DNA of 64,000 nt from Trema orientale (Eukaryota > Streptophyta > Magnoliopsida > Rosales > Cannabaceae). A model generated the notes under the pieces. That model was not told where the DNA came from. It searched no databases and was given only the letters and a program-made list of their open reading frames with translations. Positions within the stretch are counted from its first letter, which is position 1. The number at the start of each line of letters is the position of its first letter. The position numbers and the translations under genes are program-made. The stretch covers positions 143,897-207,896 of the forward strand of contig JXTC01000128.1 of assembly GCA_002914845.1 (NCBI GenBank), given 5' to 3'. Below are positions 34,879 through 48,130 of the stretch, in pieces.

Positions 34879-35335
34879 TGTTGGGTGGTTTTTTGACTGC
34901 CATAAATAGTTGACATGCCTAATCCCAAAAAAGGTAACTAGCTAATTGAAGAAGAGATAATTACCCATTATTGTGTAGTCACGCAATCTCAATATTATAT
35001 TATATTTTATTATGTAGTTTTCTATTTATAAAATTGGGAAACCTAAAGCCATCCTCACTTATATAAAGGGGGCTCAGTCTCATAATTTTTTATCTCACAA
35101 TCACTTCACCACATATTCTTTGTAATTCTCTCTTTGGTCTCACCTTGAGACTTAGAGAAACTCTTGTAATTCTCTAGAAAATAGTGAAGAATAGTGAATG
35201 TAGGCTCATCTTTTTTAGGGCTGAACCATTATAAAGTCCTTGTCTCCTTATTTGCTTTAATTTATCAACTATTTTCACACACACGCCACATCTTGCAATT
35301 TCTTAAATTCGTTATTGACAAAACCTCTGTCAACA
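34879..35335 (+). repeat. 5' LTR of the Tat-like element
   Basis: 457 bp, TGTTGGGTGG to TGTCAACA, with a TATA box (TATATAAAGG at 35,060-35,069) and a likely transcription start some 30 bases later. It aligns along its length with 42,003-42,457. Confidence 0.93.
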
Positions 35336-35336
35336 A

Positions 35337-35354
35337 TTGGCGCTAGAAGGAGGG
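35337..35354 (+). other. Primer-binding site of the Tat-like element
   Basis: TTGGCGCTAGAAGGAGGG begins one base after the LTR. This non-Met primer site supports the Tat-lineage assignment made from the second RNase H. Confidence 0.8.
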
Positions 35355-35391
35355 CTATTCCAGCAACAAATTTGTTAATTTCACCTATTCA

Positions 35392-37020
35392 ATGATGGTA
35401 AACACTATAAACACTACTAGAAACGCTGAAATTAGCCAAAATCAACCTCAAAGTGCTACTGCAGAAGTCGATCATATTCAAGATCAACCAGTTGTGACCG
35501 CACCTGGGGAGAATATTGTTCAGAGACAAGATCGCATGGAGGATGCTCTTGCAAACCTTCAGCAAATCACCAATCAGATTAATGATTCTTTGAGGCGACT
35601 TGCTGAAGGGCAGATGGTGACTCCACCACAATACGATAGCCTCAGAAGTCGTCCTGCTCGATGACCTGAAAGAGGAATTCACATCCAAGAGGCAGGAAAT
35701 CATGATCTGTCTAGATTTCAACAGGAGCGTCATGAAGATCGCACTTCTAAGGGAAAAGACAAGGTCGCAGATTTACCACAGGAGTCTGGTACTGGAGTTC
35801 TTACACAGATCGTGATCGGGGACAACCCTCTAGGAGAGCTCCTATCAACCATGATCACTTGAGCAACGAGTAGAATCGTCAATCGAGGAGCGTCTTTGAA
35901 AGGATAAGCAGGGAGCCAAGGCAGAATTTTGTCGACCTGAGATAATATCTAGAACAATGACGTCAAAGAGGTAGTCATGAGTGATCCACATAGCATCATA
36001 ATGACCAAACTACATCGCGTCCAACTATTTTAGTGGAATCTTCATAAAGGTCATTGCAGACCTTGTCTGATCAACCTGTCTTACGTCATAATAACCAAAT
36101 ACCACCCCTACCACCAACAAGAGATAATACCCTTCCTCCTAACATTGATGTTCATAATTTGAGGATCACATTAGATACACTTGCTGGATGGAATGATAAG
36201 CTCGCAGATGGATATCGTCAATCGCCTTTTAACGAAGAAGTTCGAGCTGCTGCACTTTCTGTTGGATTCAAACTTCCTACCATAAACACCTTTGATAGGA
36301 AAACTGATCCGCAGGACCACATGGATCACTTCAATGATCTGATGGAGCTCTACCAAGTTGATGACCTTGCACGTTGTAGGTATTTTGATGTAACCCTCAC
36401 AGGTGCAGTGAAGAAGTGATTTTGAGGACTTCAGCTAGGTTCAATCTCATCCTGGTAGTAACGTTTCACTTTAGAATTGGCAAAAATTAACAACCTGCCT
36501 GAAGGAGGAGTCTTGACTTTGATGATGGTCGGAGTGTGACTAGAGACTAAACTCTGGGAAGAATTGCTAGAGCAAGAATGTAGGACTCTCAAAGACTTCT
36601 ACCAGAGAGTTGGTCGACATCTAAAGGTGGAATCTTCTCGAGAAAATCTTCATAAGATGAAGAAGGAATGAGAAAAAGATACAACCAAGGATACGACCAC
36701 AACAACTAATAATAATAGCAAGAAGTCAAAAAAGAGGAAGAATGAGCAATCAACTGAAAAGCAGCCCGAGCCACAGAAGCAGGAGATTCTAAAGGCTCCC
36801 CTGCGATTCAACAATTATATCGAACTGAGTGCACCCATAAATCATATTTATATGGTCACAAATCAGTAGGAGCAGTATCATCAGCAGGGGTCGATAAAGC
36901 AGGATAGAGCAAAACGCGATCCCAATAATTTTGCCGATATCATAATGATATTGGACATCACACTAACAACTGCTATGCTCTGAAAAGATGAGATCGAGAG
37001 GTTAATCTGAGAAGGGCAGC
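35392..37020 (+). pseudogene. gag of the Tat-like element
   Basis: The ATG at 35,392 opens a 90-codon frame (acidic/Gln-rich, RQDRMEDALANLQQI) ending at 35,664. Capsid-like sequence resumes at 36,054-36,419 with DRKTDPQDHMDHFNDLMELY, the retrotransposon gag signature. A basic KKSKKRKN stretch lies near 36,720. A zinc-finger segment CRYHNDIGHHTNNCYAL sits at about 36,932-36,980, followed by a DEIERL helix read one frame over. At least three frame breaks or stops prevent translation. Confidence 0.82.
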
Positions 37021-37026
37021 TGCGAT

Positions 37027-38213
37027 AGTATACCAGGTAGAATGATGGAGGTTTACATTAATAACATGTTGGTGAAGTCGAAGAAAGCTGAAGATCACAT
37101 CAAGCACCTTGATGAGATGTTCAAAATACTTCGAAAATACCAGATAAAGCTGAACCCCCAGAAGTGTGCATTTGGTGTAGGATCTAAGAAGTTTTTGGGA
37201 TTCATGGTCAATTAGCAAGGTATTGAAGCTAATCCTTAAAAGATCCAAGCATTGATTGACATACAATCACCTCGCAAACCCAAAGATGTGCAGAGCCTGG
37301 CGGGAAGAGTGGCTGCACTGAGCCGATTTATCTTAAAATCAACTGACAAATGCCAACAATTCTTCGAGGTGCTAAAGGGATCGAAGAAGTTTGAGTAGAT
37401 CGAGAAGTGCGAGCAGGCGTTCCAAGATTTGAAGAAAAACTTGGGTTCTCCTCCACTCTTATCGAAGCCAAAACCAGGGGACCTATATCTTGCTATTTGT
37501 AAATATGCGACAAGTGCTGCGTTAATTCGAGAAGAAGAAAATATACAGCGACCCATATATTATGTAAGCAAAAGACTACTCGATGCCGAAATAGGATATC
37601 CGGAGATGAAAAACTTGGCACTAGTATTTATCATCTCATCTAGGAAACTTCGACCATATTTCCATGTACATTCCATTGAAATTCTCACAAACTTTCCATT
37701 GAAACAGGTTTTGCAACAGCCTGATGCGTCAAGACGATTACTCAAGTGGACGGTTGAGCTGAGTCAATTCAACATCAATTTTCGACCTTGTACTACGATT
37801 AAAGATCGTCAAACGAAAATAGAGCTAGTGCGGGTTTGATGTTGATCAGTCCAGAATGGTATAATATTCATTGTGTACTTTGCTTTGGATTTTTAGTATC
37901 GAATGATGAAGTAGAATATAGAGCACTAATTATTGGACTTAAGCTCACACAAGAGATGAAATTAGAGATAATCGAGGTGTTCGGTGATTCCCAATTAGTT
38001 ATTTGCCAAGTAATTGGTAATTACCAAGCAAGAGGAGGGAAGATATTGGCTTATTTGCAAGAAGTACAACATCTCTTCTCAATGTTTACTGCATATAGTA
38101 TTCAGCTACTACCTTGTAGGAAAAATAGCCAAGTAGATGCCTTAGCTAAATTGGCCTCGATGAAGGATGTAGGGTTACTAAAGTTGATAATCACCATCGA
38201 TGTGCTCGTGTAA
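37027..38213 (+). pseudogene. RT remnant, RNase H and second RNase H of the Tat-like element
   Basis: It opens abruptly within the RT palm at MEVYINNMLVKSK (about 37,045-37,085). The YxDD Asp pair is Asn-Asn here and everything upstream in RT is gone. The RT thumb (KFLGFMVN) and connection follow, then the first RNase H (RPIYYVSKRLLDAEIGYPEM near 37,550, RRLLKWTVELSQF near 37,735). A separate RNase H-like domain at 37,836-38,213 has EVEYRALIIGL, FGDSQLVICQV and NSQVDALAKLAS. A second RNase H after the first is a hallmark of the Tat lineage. Stops near 37,214, 37,238 and 37,396 break the frame. Confidence 0.85.
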
Positions 38214-40350
38214 GTGAGAAAATTTTGATGGTCCGCTCACACGTATGGTTGAGGGACACCTCTCTAGGTTGAGAATATATGCACTTCATGGTCGAGACAT
38301 ATCTCTATAAGATTGAATGAATGTAATTATGTGACTTCGACGAGATCTTTATTTAGTTGATCATACCTCTATAAGATCTCTATTTAGTCCTTAAGCTCTT
38401 TATATTCAAGCTTTCTATTATATACGAGCTCCTCGTTATGTGAGCTCTTCCCCCATATTCGAGCTCCCATCATATTTTAGCTCCCTATAACAAGAGTTCT
38501 CTATTATATTCGAGCTCCTTACTATCTTTGATCTCGACGAGATCTTCACTCTGTTCCTCAAACCTTCAAGATCCTAGATCATTGAGCTTTCTATTACACA
38601 AGCTCACTCTCTACCATGTTCGAATTTATTATCTTCGACCTAGATGAGATCGTCACTCAGTTTCAAAAAATCTCGATAAGATCTTTACTCGATTGTTGAG
38701 CTCTCCATATTCGAGCTCCATCATATTCAAGCTCCCCAAGTAGGAGCTCTTCATACTATATGAATTTTTATCACTACTATCAGTAATTCTCCTCAAGTTT
38801 CTTTATCTCGTATCGACTATTATGTGACTACTAACTCGTGGGGTATCTTCATATATTTTGATAACTCTATCAATGAAAGTTTATGCATTTTCTTCTTACA
38901 TCTATCTTCATTCTTATGCGTCGTCTACTTATAGCTTTATGACAGTTATTGCAACACCATAAAACTGTAAGAATTATTCATCATTCGAATTGATCAATAA
39001 AGGCATTATTCCTTCAATATATCATCTTGATACGTCTTATTCTATTGGTTTGTCTTTTATAGTTTTGTGGCCGTCTTCGAACACCATAAAACTCGGGGGG
39101 CAGTGGGATCAGATTATGTAATATCCTACTCACTTTCTAAGGAACTATGCAAACGTTCATATTAGAGGGATTGGAATTTTGGATCGCCGAATTTCTAAAA
39201 TTTCTAAAAATCTTAGGATTTTCTTCTCGCTTCATGCCTTAGCATGTCGTATCACGTGATATCCCTCTTCAAACAAAAAAAGTGATTAAGTAAAACGTTC
39301 ATAGTTCGATGTGATATATTGCTATAAATTCTATTTTGACATGGAACTTTTGAAAACAAATATTGAGTTTGCATCACTCATGCTCGTTGTTTTTCATAAG
39401 TGACCTAACCTATCCTATTACTTAAATCCCATTTTAAGTTATTGGGTTCGAATCGCAAGAGCATAAAGATCGATCTAACTTGTTTTTAAGTTATCAATAT
39501 AACATAGAATTCTGAATCTTCAAAATGACCTAACAGTTCCTACAGGTTTATACTTTATGGAAGATTTTTAAATATGGAACCTCAAGTTAATATGTGAGGT
39601 AGCCTAATGATTTCTATGATTCACATCCAATTGAATAACGAGCTAAGGATCTATCCTATGAAACAGCTTGATTCTTATTTTATGAAGTAAAGCATCTTAA
39701 AGAAAATGCAAGCTCAGCCAAATAGCACGTGACCCAAGGGTCAGGTATTTTTTACATCTTTGTTTACTTTCAATTTTTTTTGAATTTTCTAACATTTTGT
39801 AGGAAAATTCGAAATATGACAAATATAACACCCTTTTAAACTACTAAGAAGTATAAAAGGAGTTCATATCATTCACTAATTCAACTACTACGAGCTTCTC
39901 TTTAATGACGTAGGTGTCATCAACTATGTCTTCAGGGTAGCATACCTTGTTTTGTTTCTTGGCAACTTCATTAACTTCCTTCAGGATTTCAACGAAAAAG
40001 CATCATGTCTAGATCGAGGTGAGTATTATCTCAAATTTATGGTTGAGAAAAGATCTTCTTTAAAAGATTTTGTAGTCTCTTCAACATTCTACTAGTAAAC
40101 AATCGCATCAACAACGACATGGTTCTTAAGCATTTCCTACTTCTCTATAATTTTCTATGGAAGATTAATGAGATCGCTTTTTAGTAGCATACTTCACTTT
40201 TGCTCTTGCTACTGGAGAAGCGACGTTTTTCAGTGTACTAAGAGTTCGATCCTTATTATACTCACAAAAGGTTAACTCATTTATCTACGAAAAAGAAATG
40301 TCAACAAGAGTATGGTGGCGCTATTTGATCACTGCTTTACACCTACCAAC
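38214..40350 (+). other. Non-coding 3' region of the Tat-like element with GAGCTC-rich repeats
   Basis: Integrase should lie here, but I see no HHCC or D,D,E motifs on either strand. From about 38,395 to 38,765 the words GAGCTC, AGCTC and CATATTCGAGCTC recur every 20-35 bases. The line ACTCGGGGGGCAGTGGGA near 39,090 is of a kind seen downstream of coding sequence in Tat elements. A GGGTTCGAATC word at 39,444-39,454 resembles a tRNA B box, but I could not build a tRNA around it. Confidence 0.6.
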
Positions 40351-40360
40351 TCAATCGTTG

Positions 40361-41846
40361 TCTACGCTCAAAATATACTAGTGGCTATCGCAGTATAGAT
40401 TAAGGTGTCGATCCCACAGAGAAGTAAATCAACAATAAAAGGCAACGAAAAATAGAAAGAAAAATTGAAAATAAAAATAAACTGAGCAATAAATTAAAAT
40501 AATAGCAGAATTATGAACGAAAATACCAATATGAGAAAACAAGGCTTCAAGATTCACTTAATTGCTCGTTTAACTGTTACCAACTTTGATTCCTATTTAT
40601 CACTCAATTATATGTTTCACATCCCAAACACATAACCGGAAAATATAACAATTAAGAACAAATATTAATCTAAATTATTTAATATGAGAAATTCTTCCAA
40701 TTAAAACTAAAATAATCTATCTTATTAGTTATCTAAGATCGACAATATATCACAGAGACAATACTGCAGTAAAAGATCAACTAATAAAACAAATATAATT
40801 ATAATCTAGTTTAAATCACCACATAAAGAAAGCATGACTGAATTTATATGAGAAACTAGAAAATAATATATTAAAAATAAAAATACTGAAGAATTTAACA
40901 AACCAAATTTATAAGCGTTGAAACACTCCCAGGAATCAAAGCTGGAAAACAGAAAAACTACACAACTAAGATCATCTCTCTAGCCTCTCTAAAAACTAGC
41001 CTGACATCTCACTCATCTCACACTCTCTCTCTAGAAAAAGTAGAGTTTTCTCTCTCAAAATTGGTGTGTATTTTTCCTCTCATGTTCTGGGTATTTATAG
41101 CTGAGGTTGGAGTGTTGTGCAAGTTCCCACGTCTCTAATAGTGACTTCTGATTGGCTGTATGATGTGTCAATTTCCCACAATTTCTTCTTTCCTTTTCTC
41201 TCTCTTCCCCGTCTTTAATCACATTTCTGGGCTTTGGGCTGTGATCCCATGCGGCCGAAAATGATGAACTTGGCACGAAAACCGCACGCGATTCGCTGGA
41301 GAAACTGTTGAAGTCAACGGGCTGAAGTGGCGCTTCTTTACTGGATGGAGGAACCGGTTGCACGGAACTCGCGAAACACAGGATCCGGCACCCCTGGAAG
41401 CAGCTTACGACGCGGGCCCCACAGCTGTCGGCTAGCTTCAGATGCCTGAGATTGCGCGTGATTTGCACGCGCCCATCTGATCTCCTGGAGTTCGATCAGA
41501 CGGCCGAATGCGCGAGTTTCATCTTTTTCCTTACTCGCGCGTTTTCGGCTCTATTTTTCCGAGTTTTGTTTTCTTTTTCTTTTATCTAAAATCAAAAACA
41601 AATTTTAATTAATAATAAAATTAAATTAATTAAATCAAATTTTAAACCTAATTAAAAATATAATCCGAATTAAATTTTCCTAAACTAATTAAAATAAAAG
41701 AAATCTAATAAAATTAAATAAAAATTATATCTAAATACTAAAAATCAACTTAACTATAAATAACCTAAATTAAACTAAAAATGACATAAAAATACACAAA
41801 ATATTTAAGAAAAAGAACATAAATAACTCTATTTTCATAGAGTTAT
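40361..41846. mobile_element. 1.5-kb DNA element with 10-bp target duplication (Mutator-like?)
   Basis: The direct repeat TCAATCGTTG occurs at 40,351-40,360 and 41,847-41,856, and removing what lies between joins plausible host sequence. The inserted DNA begins TCTACGCTCAAAATATAC and ends ATAGAGTTA, with no obvious terminal inverted repeat. It has a GGTGTCGATCCCACAGAG line near 40,410 of a kind widespread in plant non-autonomous elements, a GC-richer middle and a very AT-rich right end. A minus ORF at 41,055-41,468 has no domain I recognise. A 9-10-bp duplication fits Mutator-like transposition; the family is inferred. Confidence 0.6.
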
Positions 41847-42002
41847 CAATCGTTGACATCGACAAAGAAGAATCAAGAGAACTTACAACAAGTTCGGTTG
41901 AAGACTTGAGCGGGAACTATTGATCATAATGGCATACGGTCAACTATTTTATTGAAGAAAGCTTTCAACACGTCAACGACGCATTAAAAGCTAGGAGGCT
42001 AT

Positions 42003-42457
42003 TGTTGTGTGATTTTTTGACCACCACAAATAGTTAACATACCTAATCCCAAAAAAGGCAACTAGCTAATTGAAGAGGAGATAACTATCTATTATTGTGT
42101 AGTCACCCAATCTCAATATTATATTGTATTTTATTATATCGTTTCCTATTCACAAAATTAGGAAACTTAAAGCCACCCTCACCTATATGGGGGGCTCAGT
42201 CTCATAATTTTTTATCTCACAATTACTTCACTATACATTCTCTGTAATTCTCTCTTTGCTCTCACCTTGAAACTTAGAGAAACTCTTGTAATTCTCTAGA
42301 AAATAGTAAAGAACAGTAGATATAGGCTCATCTTTTTTGGGGCTGAATCACTATAAAATTCTTGTCTTCTTATTTGCTTTAATTTCGCAATCCTTTTCAC
42401 ACACAAGTCGCATCTTGCAATTTCATAAATTCGTTGTTGACAAAACCTCCATCAACA
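42003..42457 (+). repeat. 3' LTR of the Tat-like element
   Basis: 455 bp, TGTTGTGTGA to CCATCAACA, preceded by a purine-rich AAAAGCTAGGAGGCTAT tract. Its TATA region reads CTATATGGGG, so the TATA box intact in the 5' LTR is altered here. It is followed by the duplication GAGTT. Confidence 0.92.
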
Positions 42458-42462
42458 GAGTT

Positions 42463-45400
42463 AATTTTGAAATATTTGGAGACTTTATAAGAATTATTGG
42501 TTACTATATGATTCTTTGATGCTTATTGGAGAGCTAATTTTTTTTTATTATTATGGATTATAAATAGATATCTTGTATGTCTATAAGACTTTATCTTATA
42601 TGTATGTGGCGCATGTTTTTGGAATGGAGATGACACATTATAATTTTTTTTATCTTCTATATTTTTTTCCTGAAAAGATTTTGTACTTATTTGTATGTGA
42701 AGAAGGAATTCTAGTTACACAGCTTTACCTTATAGGTAATGTGGCACACGTTTCTTCGAATCAAGATGTCACATTATAATTTTTTAAAAATTCTATATTT
42801 CCTTTTTCTGGAAAGATGTTGTGCTTATTTGTATGTGAAGAAGGAATTCTAGTTATAAATAGCTTTATTTATTTATATACATTATAGTGGTAATGGCTTA
42901 ATTAAGTATGTCACTCCTGTCAATCAAGACATCAACATCATATCATTACATTGCTTTATCTTTTTTTCCTTTTTGGGCTAAAGCATCAAGTTATCGTTCT
43001 TTTATTTAATTTTATTTTATTTGGTGGATGTTTTTTTTTCTAAATATATTTATTTTCAGAAAAATATAGGGAAGCACTACTTAGCAATTTATAAAGTTAT
43101 GAAGAAGCAAATAGTATATCTATGATAATTGGTAATAATCATGACAATGTGACACTATTGCTACCTAAAGCGATAGAAAAAGCTGGATAATAAACTTAGT
43201 ACCACACAAACTTATGCTATTACTTCTCAAATAAAGTTTACATAAACTTCACCAAAAGCAAATGATTGGAAAAGGGTAGATAAATTTTAATACCAAGTAG
43301 AAAGTTGGAGTGAAAAAATTAATTCCAACAAGCCAAAACGTTAAGGGGAAAAAAAACGGAGAGAAAAAGAAAGAATCATTTCACACACATCTCTAATTGT
43401 CGTATTTGAGCACTAAACGATATGCATTATTAAAGATCTAATATAATCATCACTCAATTGAATATTTTAACGTATCCTAGAAGCAATATGTCACTATATA
43501 TGTCAGGTGCACATAACTCAGTCATATTATGATAACGTATATCTCTTGAATTAATATAGCCGAATACTCTCATTTCATGAAATTCAAATTACTCATATCG
43601 AATTGATCACGTGGGTCCACTAAATAAATGAAGAAAACGATTTACATGTGCAACTGTTTATCAAATGCAAACGTGGACAGATTTATAGCTTATCATTTCA
43701 AACCCCCCAGAAAAATAAAATCCATGTCAATATTTGTTGATTTAATTTGTTAAACTATAAGTAGTATAGTACTATCTGAGGTACGGTCTTTTTTGTAGAT
43801 GATAGGGATTTGAGAAAAGGTAGGGTTGTAACTTGTACGTAGTATTAGTGACTGGAATAATTAAAATTGCTTGAAATACCCAAAGATTATTATGTATGTG
43901 TGTGTACTTTAACGAAAGGAAAGATAAAGGAAGCTGCATTGAAACTTCGTTTTGTTGGACTCACATTCGAATAGATTCAATAAGATTCACATCACCTCAT
44001 CATGGCTGCTTTTTCACCTTTCAAACTTTGAATTTTTCTTGTAACAAAATACTAGCTAATCTCAAAAATATTATAATTCAATATCAAAATCTATTATACA
44101 ATAAATTTTGTAGTCTACTCTCTTTTACAATTTGCTTTGTTTTCTTCGCAACAGATGCTAGCTCTTTGTTTATTTGACTCTGTAAATTAAAGGCCGATTT
44201 TATCCAATAAGGTTGAAACCAGGTTTACTACATCCTTCAGGAAAAATAAAAGTAAAAGAATAGTAGTATATCACGAATACTGGCACTTTTTGAGTTGACA
44301 AGCGATAAGTTATTTACTAATTACTATATATTTATAAAAAGTTATATAAGGTTCCTCAAAACGTGGAATATAATTTTTTATAAATTAAGAATAAATTTTC
44401 TTCTTCATTTCTGACAAGAAAGATTCAAACTTTAAACTTCAATGTTAGTTTTTATAATTTAGTTAAGAAAGTGATAACAAATAATTGTCAATTTAGGCGT
44501 AATTTTTGTGATATTGATTTATTGAAATAATTTAAAGTTTGGTGTATGAAAGTTCAAACAAGTCGACCAGAGACCATATGCCACAATATATGCCAGTTTT
44601 AGCGATTTGATCATCACATAAACACGTTATTTCATTTCGAAGAACTATGGATCCTGATAACTTTGATCTACGCTAATGATTCCACAAGGAGTGATTTTTT
44701 CTTGAAATAAAAAGTCTGCATTAATAAGTCTCATGAAAACTGTGGTAATTATTTTTATTATTTATTTTTTTAATTAAAAAAAAGGTCAAACACCAATGGT
44801 ACTATTATCCCCAATTTAGGCTTAGCAAGTCCGATTCATGTAGACAGCAAGTGCCCCTTATATAGAAGAAAGCAAGTGAAATATAATCATAGTATCTGCT
44901 GACCTTTGTGGTCAACCAAGCATTCAAAAATGGCCCAAACTACGTACCATAAGTAAATAAAAGTTAGACCATAATTCATGATGATGTTTCTTTAAATCCA
45001 TGCTATTCTTTATATTTAAGTTATCGACTTCGTGATCATTTTTTTCTCTAAATATTTTACAAGTGATAATCATGGTCCTTATTACCAATTCTATTTTAGG
45101 TTTTAGCCTCGACGACTATTTGACTAGCTATCTAACGCAACCACATAACTTTTGTACCTAGTGTTATGCAACCTAAGCAGCAGCATTCATGAGCTGATGT
45201 GGAGAACTACATTAGTAAATAATTGGACTTATTATGAGTTGGTGACTATTGAGATCAATATCCAACAATATCAAGACTTTGATACAAAAAGGTTTTTACT
45301 TTTTCCTATTAGAATGAATATCATTTCTTATTAGATGTAAGACACAAAAATGCTAGCAACAATTACTTTGTTAATTTCTTTCCCAGATACTAAGTACAGT

Positions 45401-45586
45401 GACTCAAATGTGGTTAAAGTGAATGACAATATTGTAAACAATGAGAAAACTAATGGTATTAATAGATAGAAAAAAATGTCACCTTTTAGTCAATGAACTT
45501 AGCATTTAAGAAAGAGGTTGACCAAGTGACTCTTGATACCACTCCTCATTTACACAAATTATACAATTATGTTTCACAAAAATACA

Positions 45587-45636
<50 letters not shown>

Positions 45637-48130
45637 TACATTGGTATGCTTTGACTCGCTCAATTGAGAAAAGCTTTTGGTTTTTGTCAACCCCTTATTA
45701 TAAACTATGGTATATCTTCTTCGGATTTTTGATCTGGTAACCATCTCCAATATATTATCGACACATAAGTGTATTTTGGTCATTGTGTATACTTTAGAGA
45801 TATATATACATAAATATGCATTTATGTTGGTTACATGACCTTATACGCTACAGATATATAACGTTTATCTATAATTAGAGTAGGCTATTCCTGAACTTAA
45901 TGTAGTTGATATATGTATGTGACTGTTCTTTAACGATTGATTCAATAACTTTTAACGAATGCCTAAGTGTATACATAGGTTTTGCATGCAATATATAGCT
46001 GGCCTAGCTTAATCCTTACTCTTGCAAATATTAGTTGAGAAATAGAAATTCAGTATAAACCCAAATTTTATCTAATATTTGCAAATCCACCAGCCTATAT
46101 AAACAGTCCAATTCGAAAAGGAAAAAGAAATAGTTGGTCTGAAAGGATGCAAAACTAATTGAGATAGTTCTATATTTTTTTCCTATTAATACTGTCCTAT
46201 AGTTTTATAAGAAAAAATAAATAAATAAAAGAGCTATACAAATAGTCCATTTACGGAAAGAATAGCTTCTGTGTATCATTTCTGCATTCTGTTTTTGGCT
46301 ATCTCAAGTTTCTCCTTTTATTACTTTTTTTTTTTATTTTTTCGATTTCTGTTTTGAAAAATATAAAGTTAAAACTAAAACTTAATTAAAACAATGTTGT
46401 CGTTGACAAGTCTAAACTCGGCATCGCTGAGTAATATTTCCCGTTCTTTAACTTGGTTTACGGCCTTGACATTTAAGCACATAAAACCACCGGATATTGC
46501 GGGACTTGGGGTTCTTAATTCGAGCAGCTCAATTTTTGATAAGTTTTTTTTCCCCTCAATTTGAGAAGTGTTTGCAATTTTTTTTTTTTTCTCTAGAATT
46601 TGTCAAGAAAAAGATTGCAAAATTATTTAAATAAAAGAATTATATCATGTTCTAATACAATATATTTAACTGACGTATATAGATTTCTTATTCCACATAT
46701 TTACGTTTTCTCTTTTGCTATACATGATTATATATGAGAAGTATAAAATTTATTTAAAAATAATTGAAAATAAAATTAAGGGTTCTTTTTTTCTAATTCT
46801 ATTTGGAGAGACATGAAGCAGATTAAAGAAAAAATTAATATCTTTTACTTTAGCGAAAAAGAAACGAGAAAATGAAACAATCTCCGCCTTGCTTGGAATA
46901 GAGTTTAGGGAAAGTAAAGAGATCCTCATTCGTAATAAATATTAATCATTTTAGCCAATAAATTGTAATTTTATTTTGTTAATATTCATCTCCATAATTC
47001 GTCCCTTTGAAAAAGAAACGAAAAGAAAAAACCGATCTTGGAGGGGAACAATATGACTCAACCGTTGGATCGTATACGTATGCATGCATTTTCTTTCCCA
47101 CAATATCTCTCAAATCTCACACCCCCTAATCCATTCCTCTTAATTCCCCATTTGTCTAGTATCTCTTTCCCACCAAACCAACTTTACATAGAATTTTTCT
47201 TTAGTGCCCAATTAGTGAATAACATTATGAGTTATGCTGACAATTTGGGGAAAAAAATAATAGAAAATAACCTTAAAATAAAAAAATTACTAATAAAATT
47301 GGTTAATTTTAGTCTAAATAAACTAGTACGTTTAAGAACGTGAAGCATGACACATTACAATTTGAGCATGTTGGATTATTTATTTAGAACTTTAGATGAA
47401 GAAAACACGAAAGATCAAAAATAGGATGCGCCAAACATAACATGAAAATTAATTATACTCTTGCTATTATTTTTTTTCGCAACCAGCTATTTTTATAAAA
47501 CTCAAATAAATCTCACAAAAATAGACAACTATGATTCTCTAACATTATGTATCAATTGCAAAACATAAATTTTATAATCTCTGCGTGGGCCATGTGGACG
47601 TAGACACCTTACATGCCACGACAAACTTTTTGCCCCCAGTCGAGGAGTACACTGAAAACTGAAAATAGTTGTACGGCTACGTTTAATTTGATGATGTCCC
47701 AATATGCATATATACAGACAAATGTCTCATCACTTCACTGCCTATGCCTACTTCTACCTCCAAACTTTTAGTGATCATATAACAACAAACACACTAATGA
47801 AGAACGAACCAGGAACATTCCAAATCAAGATATATATTTATATATATATATAAACCTTTTTTTAAATTTTAATATTCCCATGTAATGGTAAATTTGTAAT
47901 TTCTTCACTTAAGTTTAAATTAAAGTTCTATATAAGTATACAAAAAAGAATATGAAATATGATCAAATCCCATGCAATTTCCTGGAAGGAGAGAGAGAAA
48001 GCCCCTCCGGGAAAATCAAAGAAAATAAAAGAAAGCCCAGAGACGCTCACAATATTCAAACAATATTTATAAATTATTATAATCTTCTTATCTTTTCTAG
48101 CTTGGTAGGATTCCTTTTCTCAAATTCCCT
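42463..48130. other. Gene-free AT-rich region upstream of the EF-hand gene
   Basis: A roughly 135-bp tandem duplication lies at 42,591-42,724 and 42,725-42,862, both ending in GTATGTGAAGAAGGAATTCT. A (TA)n tract followed by (CA)n is at 45,591-45,637. Short ORFs (for example 43,896-44,177 and 47,038-47,343) have no recognisable domains. The part from about 46,900 is likely to include distal promoter sequence for the gene at 48,263; a TGTCTC auxin-response-type core is at 47,723-47,728. Confidence 0.5.

Larger units (their letters stand above)
34879..42457 (+). mobile_element. Tat-like Ty3/gypsy element, internally deleted
   Basis: 7,579 bp with LTRs at 34,879-35,335 and 42,003-42,457 and an exact 5-bp duplication GAGTT (34,874-34,878 and 42,458-42,462). 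The PBS TTGGCGCTAGAAGG is of the type used by Tat-lineage plant elements. The coding capacity is gag, end of RT, RNase H and a second RNase H. Protease, most of RT and all of integrase are missing. A long 3' region carries degenerate GAGCTC-rich repeats and a later DNA-element insertion. It is non-autonomous. Confidence 0.93.

Noticed and set aside
38395-38765. GAGCTC-rich repeats considered as a CRISPR-like array
   Set aside because: Repeats are degenerate with irregular spacing, lie in the 3' region of a plant retrotransposon, and there are no cas genes; it is a decayed tandem repeat.
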